From NCBI RefSeq assembly GCF_002887775.1, contig NZ_LOCM01000005.1, forward strand, positions 1 to 38,994: 38,994 bases of DNA. Reading direction: 5' to 3'. A program made the position numbers and the translations under genes. Under the pieces are notes generated by a model, which searched no databases, had not been told where the DNA came from, and saw only the letters and a list, made by a program, of their open reading frames with translations. Each line of letters opens with the position of its first letter. Position 1 is the first letter of the stretch. Origin of the DNA: Streptococcus penaeicida. Its GTDB lineage: Bacteria > Bacillota > Bacilli > Lactobacillales > Streptococcaceae. Below, piece after piece: positions 16,505 through 25,117 of the stretch.

Positions 16505-16571
16505 AGATTTAGAATTAATCCTAAGAAGGTCTAGGCCTTATAAGATTTGAGGAGTTGAAAGGAGGAAATAG

Positions 16572-16895
16572 ATGGGAATATTGCAACGTCTATTTGGGAA
16601 AAACAAAGTAGATATAGAAGTAAAAAGTCCGGCTACGACAATAGTTAATCAAGAACAAGATGATTGGGAACTATTACCTGGTTATATTCCGGCCGAACCT
16701 GAAGACACTCGACTTGTGACTTTAATTGCCAGTTCGATTGCTACGGGTGATCAACCTGAAAGTGAATTTAGGGTAAAAAAAATTTGGCAAAGGAATCCCG
16801 AAGTTGTTACGGTTTCTTTAATAGCAACGAGTATTGCCAGTATTGATCGACCAGATAGTCAATTAGTCGTCAAATCTGTTTATCGCAAAAAATAA
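16572..16895 (+). CDS. oadH: Oxaloacetate decarboxylase accessory subunit OadH-like
   Basis: In E. faecalis, the first gene of the equivalent operon encodes OadH, needed to hold OadA and the biotin protein OadD together in a soluble complex. This 107-residue protein holds the same position, directly before oadD. It has an amphipathic N terminus (GILQRLFGK), an acidic middle, and two copies of a 21-residue unit that align without gaps at 51-71 and 83-103, sharing LIA-S-IA-D-P-S-V-K. The unit resembles the soluble C-terminal tail of gamma subunits (IA-x-IA followed by a V-R/K strand). There is no membrane segment. It is preceded by GGAGG. The assignment rests on position and this motif, not on recognised full-length similarity. 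Confidence 0.7.
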   Translation: MGILQRLFGKNKVDIEVKSPATTIVNQEQDDWELLPGYIPAEPEDTRLVTLIASSIATGDQPESEFRVKKIWQRNPEVVTVSLIATSIASIDRPDSQLVVKSVYRKK

Positions 16896-16914
16896 TTAAT
16901 ATAGGAGAATAAAA

Positions 16915-17319
16915 ATGTTACGCAAATTCAAAATTAGTATTGATGGAAAAGAATATATGGTTGAGATGGAAGAAATTGGTGGAACACCAGCACCGGCACC
17001 GGCACCTGCGCCAACGCCTGCAGCATCTACACCTACTGCAGCTGAAACTCCAGCTCCAGAATCAGAAGAAAAAGCAGCTTCTGCGGCACCGGTAGCACCA
17101 GCTAGTGCAGATGCCATGGCTTCACCAATGCCTGGAACAATCTTAAAACTTCTTGTAAATGTTGGTGACAGCGTTTCGGAAAACCAACCATTAATGATTC
17201 TTGAGGCAATGAAAATGGAAAATGAGATTGTTGCTAGTCAAGCAGGAACAGTTTCAGCAATTCACGTTTCTCAAGGACAAATAGTTAATGCTGGTGACGG
17301 TCTTATTACAATTAATTAA
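16915..17319 (+). CDS. oadD: Biotin carboxyl carrier subunit of oxaloacetate decarboxylase
   Basis: This 134-residue protein carries the biotin that takes CO2 from oxaloacetate at OadA and delivers it to OadB. The C-terminal biotinyl domain (about 67-134) has the EAMKMEN motif, with Lys100 as the biotinylation site, preceded by ASPMPGTI. An alanine/proline-rich flexible linker (about 24-66) joins it to a short N-terminal segment of the FKISIDGKEY type. Having the carrier as a separate protein fits the short OadA encoded at 21960, which lacks a biotin domain. It lies 19 bp after oadH with a ribosome binding site TAGGAG. Confidence 0.95.
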   Translation: MLRKFKISIDGKEYMVEMEEIGGTPAPAPAPAPTPAASTPTAAETPAPESEEKAASAAPVAPASADAMASPMPGTILKLLVNVGDSVSENQPLMILEAMKMENEIVASQAGTVSAIHVSQGQIVNAGDGLITIN

Positions 17320-17348
17320 AAAAATAAATATAGAAAAGGAAGTGTCAC

Positions 17349-18470
17349 GTGGAAATATTAATTCAAGGTATTACATCGATCACCATCCCGCAAATCGTGA
17401 TGATGCTCATCGGTGGCCTATTAATGTATTTAGGTATTAAAAAAGAATATGAACCAACTCTTCTTGTTCCGATGGGGCTTGGAACAATTTTGGTTAACTT
17501 CCCAGGGACTGGGGTTTTAACCCAAGTTGTCAATGGGGTTCACCAAGAAGGTGTCTTTGACACCCTCTTCAATATTGGTATTGGAACAGAGTTATTCCCT
17601 CTCTTAATTTTTATTGGTATTGGAGCAATGATTGACTTTGGTCCTTTATTACAAAATCCATTTATGCTTTTATTTGGAGCAGCTGCCCAATTTGGGATTT
17701 TCTTTGTAGTAGTTGTAGCTGTTATGGCTGGTTTTGATATTAAAGAAGCTGCTTCTATCGGTATCATCGGTGCAGCAGATGGTCCAACCTCCATTTTTGT
17801 TGCTAACCAATTGGCACCAAAACTATTAGGACCTATCACAGTTGCGGCTTACTCTTATATGGCATTGGTACCAATTATTCAACCATTTGCAATTAAAATG
17901 GTTACAACCAAAAAAGAACGTCAAATACGTATGACTTATAAAGCGGAAAGTGTTTCAAAATTAACAAAAATTCTTTTCCCCATTGTTATTACATTCGTAG
18001 CCGGATTTATCGCCCCAATTTCTTTACCACTTGTAGGTTTCTTAATGTTTGGGAATCTTCTTCGTGAGTGTGGCGTTTTAGATCGTTTGTCAATGACAGC
18101 TCAAAATGAGTTGGTTAATATTGTATCAATCCTTCTAGGGTTAACCATTTCTGTTAAAATGCAAGCTGAATTATTCTTGAATTTCCAAACCTTGATGATT
18201 ATTCTTTTTGGTTTAGTTGCTTTCATTATGGATTCTATTGGTGGTGTTGTTTTTGCTAAAATCTTAAATCTTTTCCGTAAAAACAAAATTAACCCAATGA
18301 TTGGTGCGGCTGGTATTTCAGCCTTCCCTATGTCAAGTCGTGTTATTCAAAAAATGGCTACTGATGAAGATCCTCAAAACTTTATCTTAATGTATGCTGT
18401 AGGCGCTAACGTTTCAGGTCAGATTGCATCAGTTATTGCAGGTGGCTTATTACTATCATTCTTTAGCTAA
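17349..18470 (+). CDS. oadB: Oxaloacetate decarboxylase beta subunit (Na+ pump)
   Basis: OadB is the membrane subunit that decarboxylates carboxybiotin and couples this to Na+ export. The 373-residue polytopic protein has GAADGPTSIF near residue 140, with the Asp known to bind Na+ in Klebsiella OadB. A second conserved region, GAAGISAFPMSSRV, lies near residue 318. Both are diagnostic for the OadB/GcdB/MmdB family. Its start is GTG at 17349 after AAAGGAAG. It follows oadD by 29 bp. The malonyl- or glutaconyl-type decarboxylases share this subunit, but the operon context fixes oxaloacetate as the substrate. Confidence 0.95.
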   Translation: MEILIQGITSITIPQIVMMLIGGLLMYLGIKKEYEPTLLVPMGLGTILVNFPGTGVLTQVVNGVHQEGVFDTLFNIGIGTELFPLLIFIGIGAMIDFGPLLQNPFMLLFGAAAQFGIFFVVVVAVMAGFDIKEAASIGIIGAADGPTSIFVANQLAPKLLGPITVAAYSYMALVPIIQPFAIKMVTTKKERQIRMTYKAESVSKLTKILFPIVITFVAGFIAPISLPLVGFLMFGNLLRECGVLDRLSMTAQNELVNIVSILLGLTISVKMQAELFLNFQTLMIILFGLVAFIMDSIGGVVFAKILNLFRKNKINPMIGAAGISAFPMSSRVIQKMATDEDPQNFILMYAVGANVSGQIASVIAGGLLLSFFS

Positions 18471-18504
18471 ACAGGATGAGTTAGAAGAAAAGGAAAACAA
18501 GATT

Positions 18505-18630
18505 ATGAATATGGAACACTTAGTCATGGCTTTTGAGCTAATGGGATTAGGTATGGCAGGAGTATTTATTGTATTAGGTATTCTATATGCTGTAGCTGAA
18601 CTTCTCATCAAGTTATTGCCAGCAAAATAA
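18505..18630 (+). CDS. oadG: Very small OAD gamma-chain-like membrane protein
   Basis: This 41-residue protein is a single predicted membrane helix: an N-terminal MNMEHLVMAFELMGLGMAG, then VFIVLGILYAVAELLIK and a basic end. Its pattern of MxLGMAGVF followed by a hydrophobic stretch matches the N-terminal membrane part of OAD gamma chains (OadG), which anchor the complex and help bind metal. The usual soluble C-terminal tail is missing. It begins 34 bp after oadB and 68 bp before citD. AAAAGG lies about 11 nt upstream of the ATG. Its size means many automated annotations would skip it. A short hairpin-forming ACATCT/AGATGT lies just downstream (18652-18670). Confidence 0.75.
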   Translation: MNMEHLVMAFELMGLGMAGVFIVLGILYAVAELLIKLLPAK

Positions 18631-18698
18631 AAATTGTAAATGAATTGCCTAACATCTAAAAAAGAGATGTCAGACATCAAAATAGAAGAGGTATATTT

Positions 18699-19004
18699 AT
18701 GGAAATTTCACAAACTGCAGTTGCAGGAAGTCTGGAATCAAGCGACATTATGGTAACAGTAAATCCTGGAGTAAATGGTATCACTATTGATTTAGAAAGT
18801 AGTGTTGAAAAACAATTTGGTCGTCGCATCCGACAAGTCATTGAAGAAACTTTGAAAAACTTGGGTGTTAATGATGTCGCTGTTCAAGCAGTAGATAAAG
18901 GTGCTTTGGATTGTACCATTCAAGCTCGTACAATCGCAGCTGTTCATCGTGCAGCTGGTGTAGATCAATACGACTGGAAGGAGATTGATACATGGAACGT
19001 TTAA
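18699..19004 (+). CDS. citD: Citrate lyase acyl carrier protein (gamma), copy 2
   Basis: The 101-residue carrier protein has the prosthetic group attachment region AGSLESSDI near residue 14 and the conserved [15 protein letters not shown]. It starts at 18699 after AGAAGAGG and overlaps citE2 by 13 bp, so the two are translationally coupled. It belongs to the OAD-linked set and resembles canonical citrate-fermenter CitD more closely than copy 1 in its C-terminal [14 protein letters not shown] segment. Confidence 0.95.
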   Translation: MEISQTAVAGSLESSDIMVTVNPGVNGITIDLESSVEKQFGRRIRQVIEETLKNLGVNDVAVQAVDKGALDCTIQARTIAAVHRAAGVDQYDWKEIDTWNV

Positions 19005-19879
19005 GAAGAACAATGATGTTTGTCCCAGGTGCAAATGCAGCAATGCTTAGAGATGCTCCCTTATATGGTGCAGATTCAATTATGTTTGACTTGGAAGATT
19101 CAGTCTCATTAAAAGAAAAAGATACTTCACGCGCCTTAGTTCATTTTGCTTTGAAAACTTTTGATTATAGTTCAGTGGAAACAGTTGTTCGTGTCAATGG
19201 TTTGGATACAGTAGGTGCTTTAGATATTGAAGCAGTTGTCCTAGCAGGCGTTAATGTTGTCCGCTTACCAAAAACGGAAACTGCTCAGGATATCATTGAT
19301 GTTGAAGCTGTTATTGAACGTGTTGAACGTGAGAACGGAATCGAAGTTGGTCGTACAAAAATGATGGCAGCTATTGAATCCGCTGAAGGCGTACTAAATG
19401 CACCAGACATTGCTAAAGCATCAGACCGTTTAATTGGTATTGCTTTAGGAGCTGAAGACTACGTGACAAATATGAAGACACGTCGTCATCCAGATGGGCA
19501 AGAATTGTTCTTTGCTCGGAGTATGATTCTTCATGCCGCTCGTGCAGCTGGAATTGCAGCTATCGATACTGTTTATTCTGATGTTAATAATACAGAAGGC
19601 TTCCAAGACGAAGTTCGTCTGATCAAACAACTTGGTTTTGATGGTAAATCAGTTATCAATCCACGCCAAATTCCATTGGTCAATGAAATTTATGCACCAA
19701 CTGAAAAAGAAATTCAAAATGCCAAAGAAGTGATCTGGGCTATTCGTGAAGCTGAAAGCAAAGGTTCTGGTGTTATTTCCCTTAAAGGTAAAATGGTTGA
19801 TAAACCAATCGTTGAACGTGCAGAACGTGTTATCATGTTAGCAAAAGCTGCAGGATTACTTACTGAGGAGGATTTATAA
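18992..19879 (+). CDS. citE: Citrate lyase beta subunit (CitE), copy 2
   Basis: The 295-residue citryl-ACP lyase has the full canonical set: FVPGANAAM near the N terminus, [36 protein letters not shown] with the metal-ligand Glu, [15 protein letters not shown] with the metal-ligand Asp, and [12 protein letters not shown]. This is the normal citrate enzyme and the reference against which copy 1 looks odd. AAGGAG precedes the ATG at 18992 by 8 nt. Its stop overlaps the citF2 start by one base. Confidence 0.96.
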   Translation: MERLRRTMMFVPGANAAMLRDAPLYGADSIMFDLEDSVSLKEKDTSRALVHFALKTFDYSSVETVVRVNGLDTVGALDIEAVVLAGVNVVRLPKTETAQDIIDVEAVIERVERENGIEVGRTKMMAAIESAEGVLNAPDIAKASDRLIGIALGAEDYVTNMKTRRHPDGQELFFARSMILHAARAAGIAAIDTVYSDVNNTEGFQDEVRLIKQLGFDGKSVINPRQIPLVNEIYAPTEKEIQNAKEVIWAIREAESKGSGVISLKGKMVDKPIVERAERVIMLAKAAGLLTEEDL

Positions 19880-21411
19880 TGGTTGTCAATAAAGTTAATC
19901 GCGATATTCCTCAAGAATATGCTGATGCATACGGCGTATTCGAAGGTGAATTAGCACATATTAAAGATTATAAAGAAGCAAGTCGCAATATTCGTCCGGT
20001 AAAACCCCAAGACGATAAAATGTTAGCAAACATTCGTGAAGCAATTGAAAAAACGGGCTTAAAAGATGGCATGACAATTTCATTCCACCATCATTTCCGT
20101 GAAGGTGACTATGTTATGAATATGGTCTTGGAAGAAATTGCAAATATGGGAATCAAAAATATTTCTATTGCACCAAGTTCAATTGCTAATGTCCATGAAC
20201 CTTTAATTGATCATATTAAAAATGGTGTGGTAACAAATATTACGTCTTCTGGTCTTCGTGATAAAGTTGGTGCAGCAATTTCTTCAGGAATTATGGAAAA
20301 TCCCGTTGTCATTCGCTCACATGGAGGTCGTGCCCGTGCGATTGCTGCAGGTGATATCCATATTGACGTTGCCTTTTTAGGAGCTCCAAGTTCAGATGCC
20401 TATGGAAATGCTAATGGCACAAAAGGAAAAGCGACTTGTGGCTCTTTAGGTTATGCCATGATTGATGCAAAATATGCTGACCAGGTTGTCATTATCACAG
20501 ATACCTTGATGCCATATCCTAACACTCCAATTTCAATCCCACAAACAGATGTTGATTACGTCGTTGTTGTTGATGCTATTGGAGATCCAGAAGGTATTGC
20601 CAAAGGTGCAACTCGCTTTACAAAAAATCCAAAAGAGTTGCTCATTGCAGAGTATGCCTCAAAAGTTATTACCAACTCTCCTTATTATAAAGAAGGATTC
20701 TCTTTCCAAACGGGAACCGGCGGAGCCTCTTTAGCAGTTACACGTTATATGAGAGAGCAAATGATTAAAGATGGTATTACAGCAAGCTTCGCTTTAGGCG
20801 GCATTACAAATGCCATGGTTGAATTGCTACAAGAAGGATTGGTAGAAAAAATTATCGACGTTCAGGACTTTGACCATCCATCAGCTATTTCATTAGACCA
20901 AAATAGCCAACATTATGAAATCGATGCTAATATGTACGCTTCACCATTAAGTAAAGGTTCTGTTATCAATCAATTGGACACTTGTATCTTATCAGCATTA
21001 GAAGTTGATACTGATTTCAATGTGAATGTCATGACTGGTTCTGATGGCGTCATCCGTGGTGCATCTGGAGGTCACTGTGATACAGCCTTTGCAGCAAAAA
21101 TGAGTTTGGTTATTTCTCCTTTAGTACGTGGCCGCATCCCAACCTTTGTTGATCAGGTTAATACCGTTATTACACCAGGTACAAGTGTTGATGTCATTGT
21201 TACTGAAATTGGTATTGCCATTAACCCTAATCGTCCAGATTTAGTTGAGCATTTCAAAGACTTGAAAGTACCACAATTAACTGTTCAAGAATTAAAAGAA
21301 AAAGCTTATTCAATTGTTGGTCAACCAGATGCTATTGAGTATGGGGATAAAGTTGTTGCATTGATTGAATACCGTGATGGTAGCTTGATTGATGTTGTCC
21401 GCAATGTCTAA
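19879..21411 (+). CDS. citF: Citrate lyase alpha subunit (CitF), copy 2
   Basis: The 510-residue citrate:acetyl-ACP transferase is intact. It has NRDIPQEYADAYG at the N terminus, GLKDGMTISFHHHFREGDYV, IRSHGGRARAIAAGD, SFQTGTGGASLAVTRYM and NVNVMTGSDGVIRGASGGH, all family landmarks. It begins with the ATG at 19879 after GAGGAGGA and ends overlapping the start of citX. It gives the reading frame needed to recognise the deletion in citF copy 1. Confidence 0.96.
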   Translation: MVVNKVNRDIPQEYADAYGVFEGELAHIKDYKEASRNIRPVKPQDDKMLANIREAIEKTGLKDGMTISFHHHFREGDYVMNMVLEEIANMGIKNISIAPSSIANVHEPLIDHIKNGVVTNITSSGLRDKVGAAISSGIMENPVVIRSHGGRARAIAAGDIHIDVAFLGAPSSDAYGNANGTKGKATCGSLGYAMIDAKYADQVVIITDTLMPYPNTPISIPQTDVDYVVVVDAIGDPEGIAKGATRFTKNPKELLIAEYASKVITNSPYYKEGFSFQTGTGGASLAVTRYMREQMIKDGITASFALGGITNAMVELLQEGLVEKIIDVQDFDHPSAISLDQNSQHYEIDANMYASPLSKGSVINQLDTCILSALEVDTDFNVNVMTGSDGVIRGASGGHCDTAFAAKMSLVISPLVRGRIPTFVDQVNTVITPGTSVDVIVTEIGIAINPNRPDLVEHFKDLKVPQLTVQELKEKAYSIVGQPDAIEYGDKVVALIEYRDGSLIDVVRNV

Positions 21412-21958
21412 GTCAATAATATTTACAGGTGAGAGTGTTAGTCTGGAAGAAATGATGGCTGCCAGGGAACAACGAAGTTTCCGGCAACTATCATTATTCA
21501 AGGAGTATCCCGATACTAATCTCCTATCGGTAACCATGAATATCCCAGGTGCTATAAAAACTTCACCAAAATTAAAGCAAGTTTTTGAAGAAATGGTCGA
21601 ACAGATTGAAGTTAGTCTAGCTGATCAAGAGATTCTTTTTGAGCATTACTTACCCTTAAAAACAGGATCAGAATTTTATCTTTTGACTACTTTATCGGCT
21701 CAAGACTTGAAGAAACGAATGATCAGCCTTGAAACTAAAAATAGTTTAGGACGATTATTTGATTTGGATGTTCTTTGGCTTAATAACGGGAAAATGGAGC
21801 CAATTAGTCGTCAGGATTTAGGAATGACAGCAAGACAATGTTATGTCTGTTCAGAAAATGCTAAATCCTGTGGACGCTCTCGTAAACATTCAATAGAAGA
21901 AATGCAAGCTGTTATCAGTCAAATCATTACTTCCAACAAAGAAAAAGAGGAGGAATAA
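21404..21958 (+). CDS. citX: Apo-citrate lyase phosphoribosyl-dephospho-CoA transferase
   Basis: CitX attaches the prosthetic group precursor made by CitG to apo-CitD. The protein is about 184 residues, with SLEEMMAAREQR near the N terminus (compare SIPELLVSRDERQ in E. coli), NIPGAIKTSP, the conserved GRLFDLDVLW and a cysteine cluster CYVCSENAKSCGR. I chose the ATG at 21404, which gives an N terminus of normal length. An in-frame ATG at 21392 is also possible. It overlaps the citF2 end by 8 bp and has no strong ribosome binding site, so it probably relies on translational coupling. Confidence 0.92.
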   Translation: MSKSIIFTGESVSLEEMMAAREQRSFRQLSLFKEYPDTNLLSVTMNIPGAIKTSPKLKQVFEEMVEQIEVSLADQEILFEHYLPLKTGSEFYLLTTLSAQDLKKRMISLETKNSLGRLFDLDVLWLNNGKMEPISRQDLGMTARQCYVCSENAKSCGRSRKHSIEEMQAVISQIITSNKEKEEE

Positions 21959-21959
21959 A

Positions 21960-23350
21960 ATGCCAGAAATCCGTATTACGGAAACGGTTCTTAGGGACGG
22001 TCAACAAAGTCAGATTGCGACACGTATGACAACTGAACAAATGCTACCTATTCTTGAGAACCTGGATAATGCTGGTTATCATGCATTAGAAGTATGGGGG
22101 GAGCAACCTTTGATTCTTGTCTACGTTATTTAGATGAAGATCCATGGGAACGCCTTCGTACAATCCGTAAAGCCGTTAAAAAAACGAAATTACAAATGTT
22201 ACTTCGAGGACAAAATTTACTAGGTTATCGCAACTATGCAGATGACGTAGTTCGTTCATTTGTTCAGAAATCCATTGAAAATGGTATCGATATTATCCGT
22301 ATTTTTGATGCCCTTAATGATCCTCGAAATCTCCAAACAGCTGTTTCAGCGACAAAGGAATTTGGAGGTCATGCCCAAGTAGCGATTTCATACACGACAA
22401 GTCCGGTTCATACAGTCGCTTACTTTGTTCAGTTGGCAAAGGATTATGCACAAATTGGTGCAGATTCAATCTGTATTAAAGACATGGCTGGTGTTCTCAC
22501 CCCTCAAACAGGTTATGACTTGGTCAAAGAGATCAAAGCTGTTGTTGATTTGCCATTAGAAATCCATACTCACGCGACAAGTGGTATTTCTGAGATGACT
22601 TACCTTAAAGTGGCTGAAGCTGGTGCTGATATCATTGATACTGCAGTGTCTTCATTTGCCGGAGGAACAAGTCAACCAGCTACTGAATCAGTCGTCATGG
22701 GACTAGAAGAATTAGGATTCCAAACAGGCATTGACTTAAAAGAAGTCGAGAAAGTAGCTGCGCATCTGAACACCGTTCGTGACCACTTCCGTGCTGAAGG
22801 TCTGCTGAATCCAAAAGTCAAAGACGTTGAACCAAAAACCTTAATCTATCAAGTGCCTGGAGGTATGCTATCTAACTTATTAAGCCAATTAACCGAACAA
22901 GGTTTGGCTGATAAATATGATGAGGTACTGGCAGAAGTTCCACGCGTTAGAGCAGACTTGGGTTATCCACCATTAGTGACACCTTTATCACAAATGGTAG
23001 GAACGCAGTCTCTTATGAATGTTATTTCAGGCGAACGCTTTAAAGTTGTTCCAAATGAAATTAAAGATTATGTTCGTGGTTTATACGGACGTCCACCAGC
23101 ACCTTTAGCTGAGGGTATCAAGGAAAAAATCATTGGTGACGAAGAAGTTGTTACGATTCGCCCAGCTGATTTAATTAAGCCACAATTACCAACGCTTCGT
23201 GAGGAAATTTCCCAATATGCTAAGAGTGAAGAAGACGTTCTAAGTTACGCTTCCTTCCCTAAACAAGCTAAAGATTTCCTTGGTCGCAGAGAAGATCCTT
23301 TCTACGATGTACCTGTCCAAGAAGTAAAAGTTAGCCTTGATTTAAACTAA
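21960..23350 (+). pseudogene. oadA: Oxaloacetate decarboxylase alpha subunit (OadA), frameshifted
   Basis: OadA is the carboxyltransferase that moves CO2 from oxaloacetate to biotin, giving pyruvate. The gene spans 463 codons. It starts with the ATG at 21960, only 1 bp after citX and behind a strong GAGGAGG. Landmarks are ETVLRDGQQS near residue 8, FDALNDPRN, CIKDMAGVLTP and the metal-binding IHTHATSG, then the C-terminal conserved LYGRPPAPL. There is no biotin domain, matching the separate OadD. The frame breaks in a run of six G at 22096-22101. A seventh G restores VWGGATFDSC and the rest of the protein. A sequencing or assembly deletion is the likely cause. If real, oxaloacetate decarboxylation would be lost. 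Confidence 0.9.
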
Positions 23351-23386
23351 AAAAAAAGCTAAGTGCATGACACTTAGCATTTTTTT
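23351..23386. terminator. Bidirectional terminator between oadA and pckA
   Basis: GCTAAGTG (23358-23365) pairs with CACTTAGC (23371-23378), with A7 before and a T run after, so it works on both strands for these converging genes. Confidence 0.88.
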
Positions 23387-25020
23387 AACTCAGATTTTTG
23401 ACAATATTTTTGAATTTTTTGACACTTTCAGAAATGATAGCATTATCTTTATTACCCTCAGCTAGTTTTTCTAAATAGGATAAACGGAAATGCATTCTTT
23501 CTGCCAGCAAAGCTAGGTAGTCAGTATTGTTTTCGTCGACAACAAAGTCCTCTATATCTAAATATGAGAAGCCCGGCAATTTTTCAAAATCTTTGAAATG
23601 AGCTGTCTGATCAATTACTGCTTCGATACAGGAAAGAGTTGTTTCTTTGCCAATATTTTGATTTAAATAGTCTCCTGTATTGATAATGTAGCAGTCGACT
23701 CCGGATGCAAATAGCTGATAGAATTTTTCGAAGTCTTCTTGCAGTGGATAAATTCGGAATGGGTTGGCGTATGGCTCGATAACTAATGTCCCTAAGTCGC
23801 CGGCAGAGTTTTCGGCATTAGAGCGTTTTGTCATCAAGGTGCAACCTAAAGCTGAAGCTATTACTGGATTGGTTACTTTTACTAATGGAGGTAAGGAGTC
23901 ATCTTTCATGATCCAATAGATAGCTGAAATTGGATCATGAACGCAATCGACACGGTCAGGAGTGGAGAAGCGAGATTTAACTGTTCGGCCATTGCCGTTA
24001 CGGATGTCCTCTGTTACCAAGACTTTATGACCATCTCCTTCTAAAGTGACGCCACAATTTTGAACAGTTAAGAAATAGTCCTGTTCAGGATGACCTGCAG
24101 GGTAGTCACTAGTTTTATCAAAATAGGCAGGTTCCAATGCTACTGAGGAACCGTCTTTATTAGAAATAATGAAGGCATCATCGTGTAGGACTTGAATTGG
24201 ATATTTTCCATCGTGTTTAGCATGTGTCAGAGTTGATTTGCCGGAACCTGATAAACCAAAGAATGATGCCACATAAGTTTCTTTGTTAGTTTTGAATTCT
24301 TTTAGGCCACCATGCAGGCGACATAGTCATGACGAGCTGCGCTTGCCCAGGCTAAAGTCAAGGTTGCTTTTTTGATTTCACCAAAGTAATTTAAGCCTAA
24401 AATGGCTGCGACATTGTGATCTTTATCAAAATAAGCTAAGCCATCAGGATAGTCTTGATGAGACCAATCGGGATTAAAATAAATGTAAATATCATTTTCT
24501 TCATAGTTTTGCGACTTTTCAAGCAAATTCAAATAATCATCATTAAGAATTTGAAAGTTTAATAGCCAAGAATATAAATTATTACTCTCGCTTTGCGGCA
24601 TCATGATGTTGGCCTGCATCATGAATTGTTGGTCTAAACCTACGACGGCTTTTCCGGAAATAAAAGGAAAAAAGCTAGATTGGTAAAGTTCCTCGCGTAA
24701 AATAGCAGCAATTCTTTTATCTTCCTCCGGATCTTGTCCCCAAACTCTCCTGCTTTAGCGGTTCTACCGACTACAGCCCCGCCGTTTGCTACTAGGACCC
24801 GTGAATCTTCTGCTAAGCCTAACGCTTTAGCTTTAACAATTTTTTGATCTAAAATAATGGTATTTGGTGCTGAGGCTGCTAGCTGGTATGCTTGCTCCAA
24901 ATGTTCAATGGCTTGCACATTGTTCCCATAAAAGGCTGTTTCTATAAGTGTTTTTACCATTGAAAATTGGGGATTGTCTTGACGGATGGTTTCTTTTTCG
25001 AAACGGTTAATTGTTGCCAT
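23385..25020 (-). pseudogene. pckA: ATP-dependent phosphoenolpyruvate carboxykinase, two frameshifts
   Basis: PckA interconverts oxaloacetate plus ATP with PEP, CO2 and ADP. Joined, the three frames give 545 codons, the normal length. Landmarks include NGGAVVGRTAKAGE, YFGEIKK, the P-loop FFGLSGSGKSTLTHAKH, the metal/ATP motif HDDAF, ALEPAYFDK and the TEDIRNGNGR segment. The start at 25020 follows AAAGGAG. One break lies near 24745 (a T missing in a short T run) and a second near 24315 (around TGCATGG, before HGGLKEF). Both are consistent with single-base losses. Placed end to end with the OAD-cit operon, it offers a route from citrate-derived oxaloacetate to PEP. A cre-like site lies 40 bp upstream. 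Confidence 0.88.
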
Positions 25021-25059
25021 AGGCTTTCTCCTTTGATTTGTTAGCCTCATTTTAACAAA

Positions 25060-25092
25060 TGAAAATGCTTACAACAATATCTGTAAGCATTT
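25060..25092. promoter_or_regulatory. cre-like site and inverted repeat between rpiR and pckA
   Basis: TGAAAATGCTTACA (25060-25073) matches the CcpA operator consensus at all but one position and lies upstream of pckA. It forms one arm of a 10-bp perfect inverted repeat (AAATGCTTAC 25063-25072 with GTAAGCATTT 25083-25092) that could also end the rpiR transcript on the minus strand. The two roles are not exclusive. Confidence 0.6.
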
Positions 25093-25117
25093 GGAACAGT
25101 TTTGGAACACTTTAAAC

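Larger units (their letters stand above)
16232..16571. promoter_or_regulatory. Divergent control region of citH and the OAD-cit operon
   Basis: This 340-bp AT-rich stretch has no gene. Going left to right it holds AATATATTTAGTGA (16250-16263) just upstream of citH, a sequence also found before lysR at 6864-6877. Tandem cre-like sites follow at 16346-16373, then a purine- and A-rich tract, then a third cre-like site and a -10 at 16482-16504, and the ribosome binding site GGAGG at 16561-16565. By analogy with E. faecalis, CitO sites should lie here, but I cannot point to them. Confidence 0.6.

Noticed and set aside
16896..17117. Ala/Gly-rich minus-strand frame
   Set aside because: It is the reverse reading of the Ala/Pro linker of OadD; its composition explains it fully.
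18652..18670. Short hairpin between the small oadG and citD as a terminator
   Set aside because: The stem is only 6 bp and no T run follows; the operon clearly continues into citD.
22096..22101. Phase-variable poly-G tract switching oadA
   Set aside because: A run of six G can slip, but ten similar breaks occur in other genes, some at short runs with little slippage potential, so a common sequencing cause is simpler.
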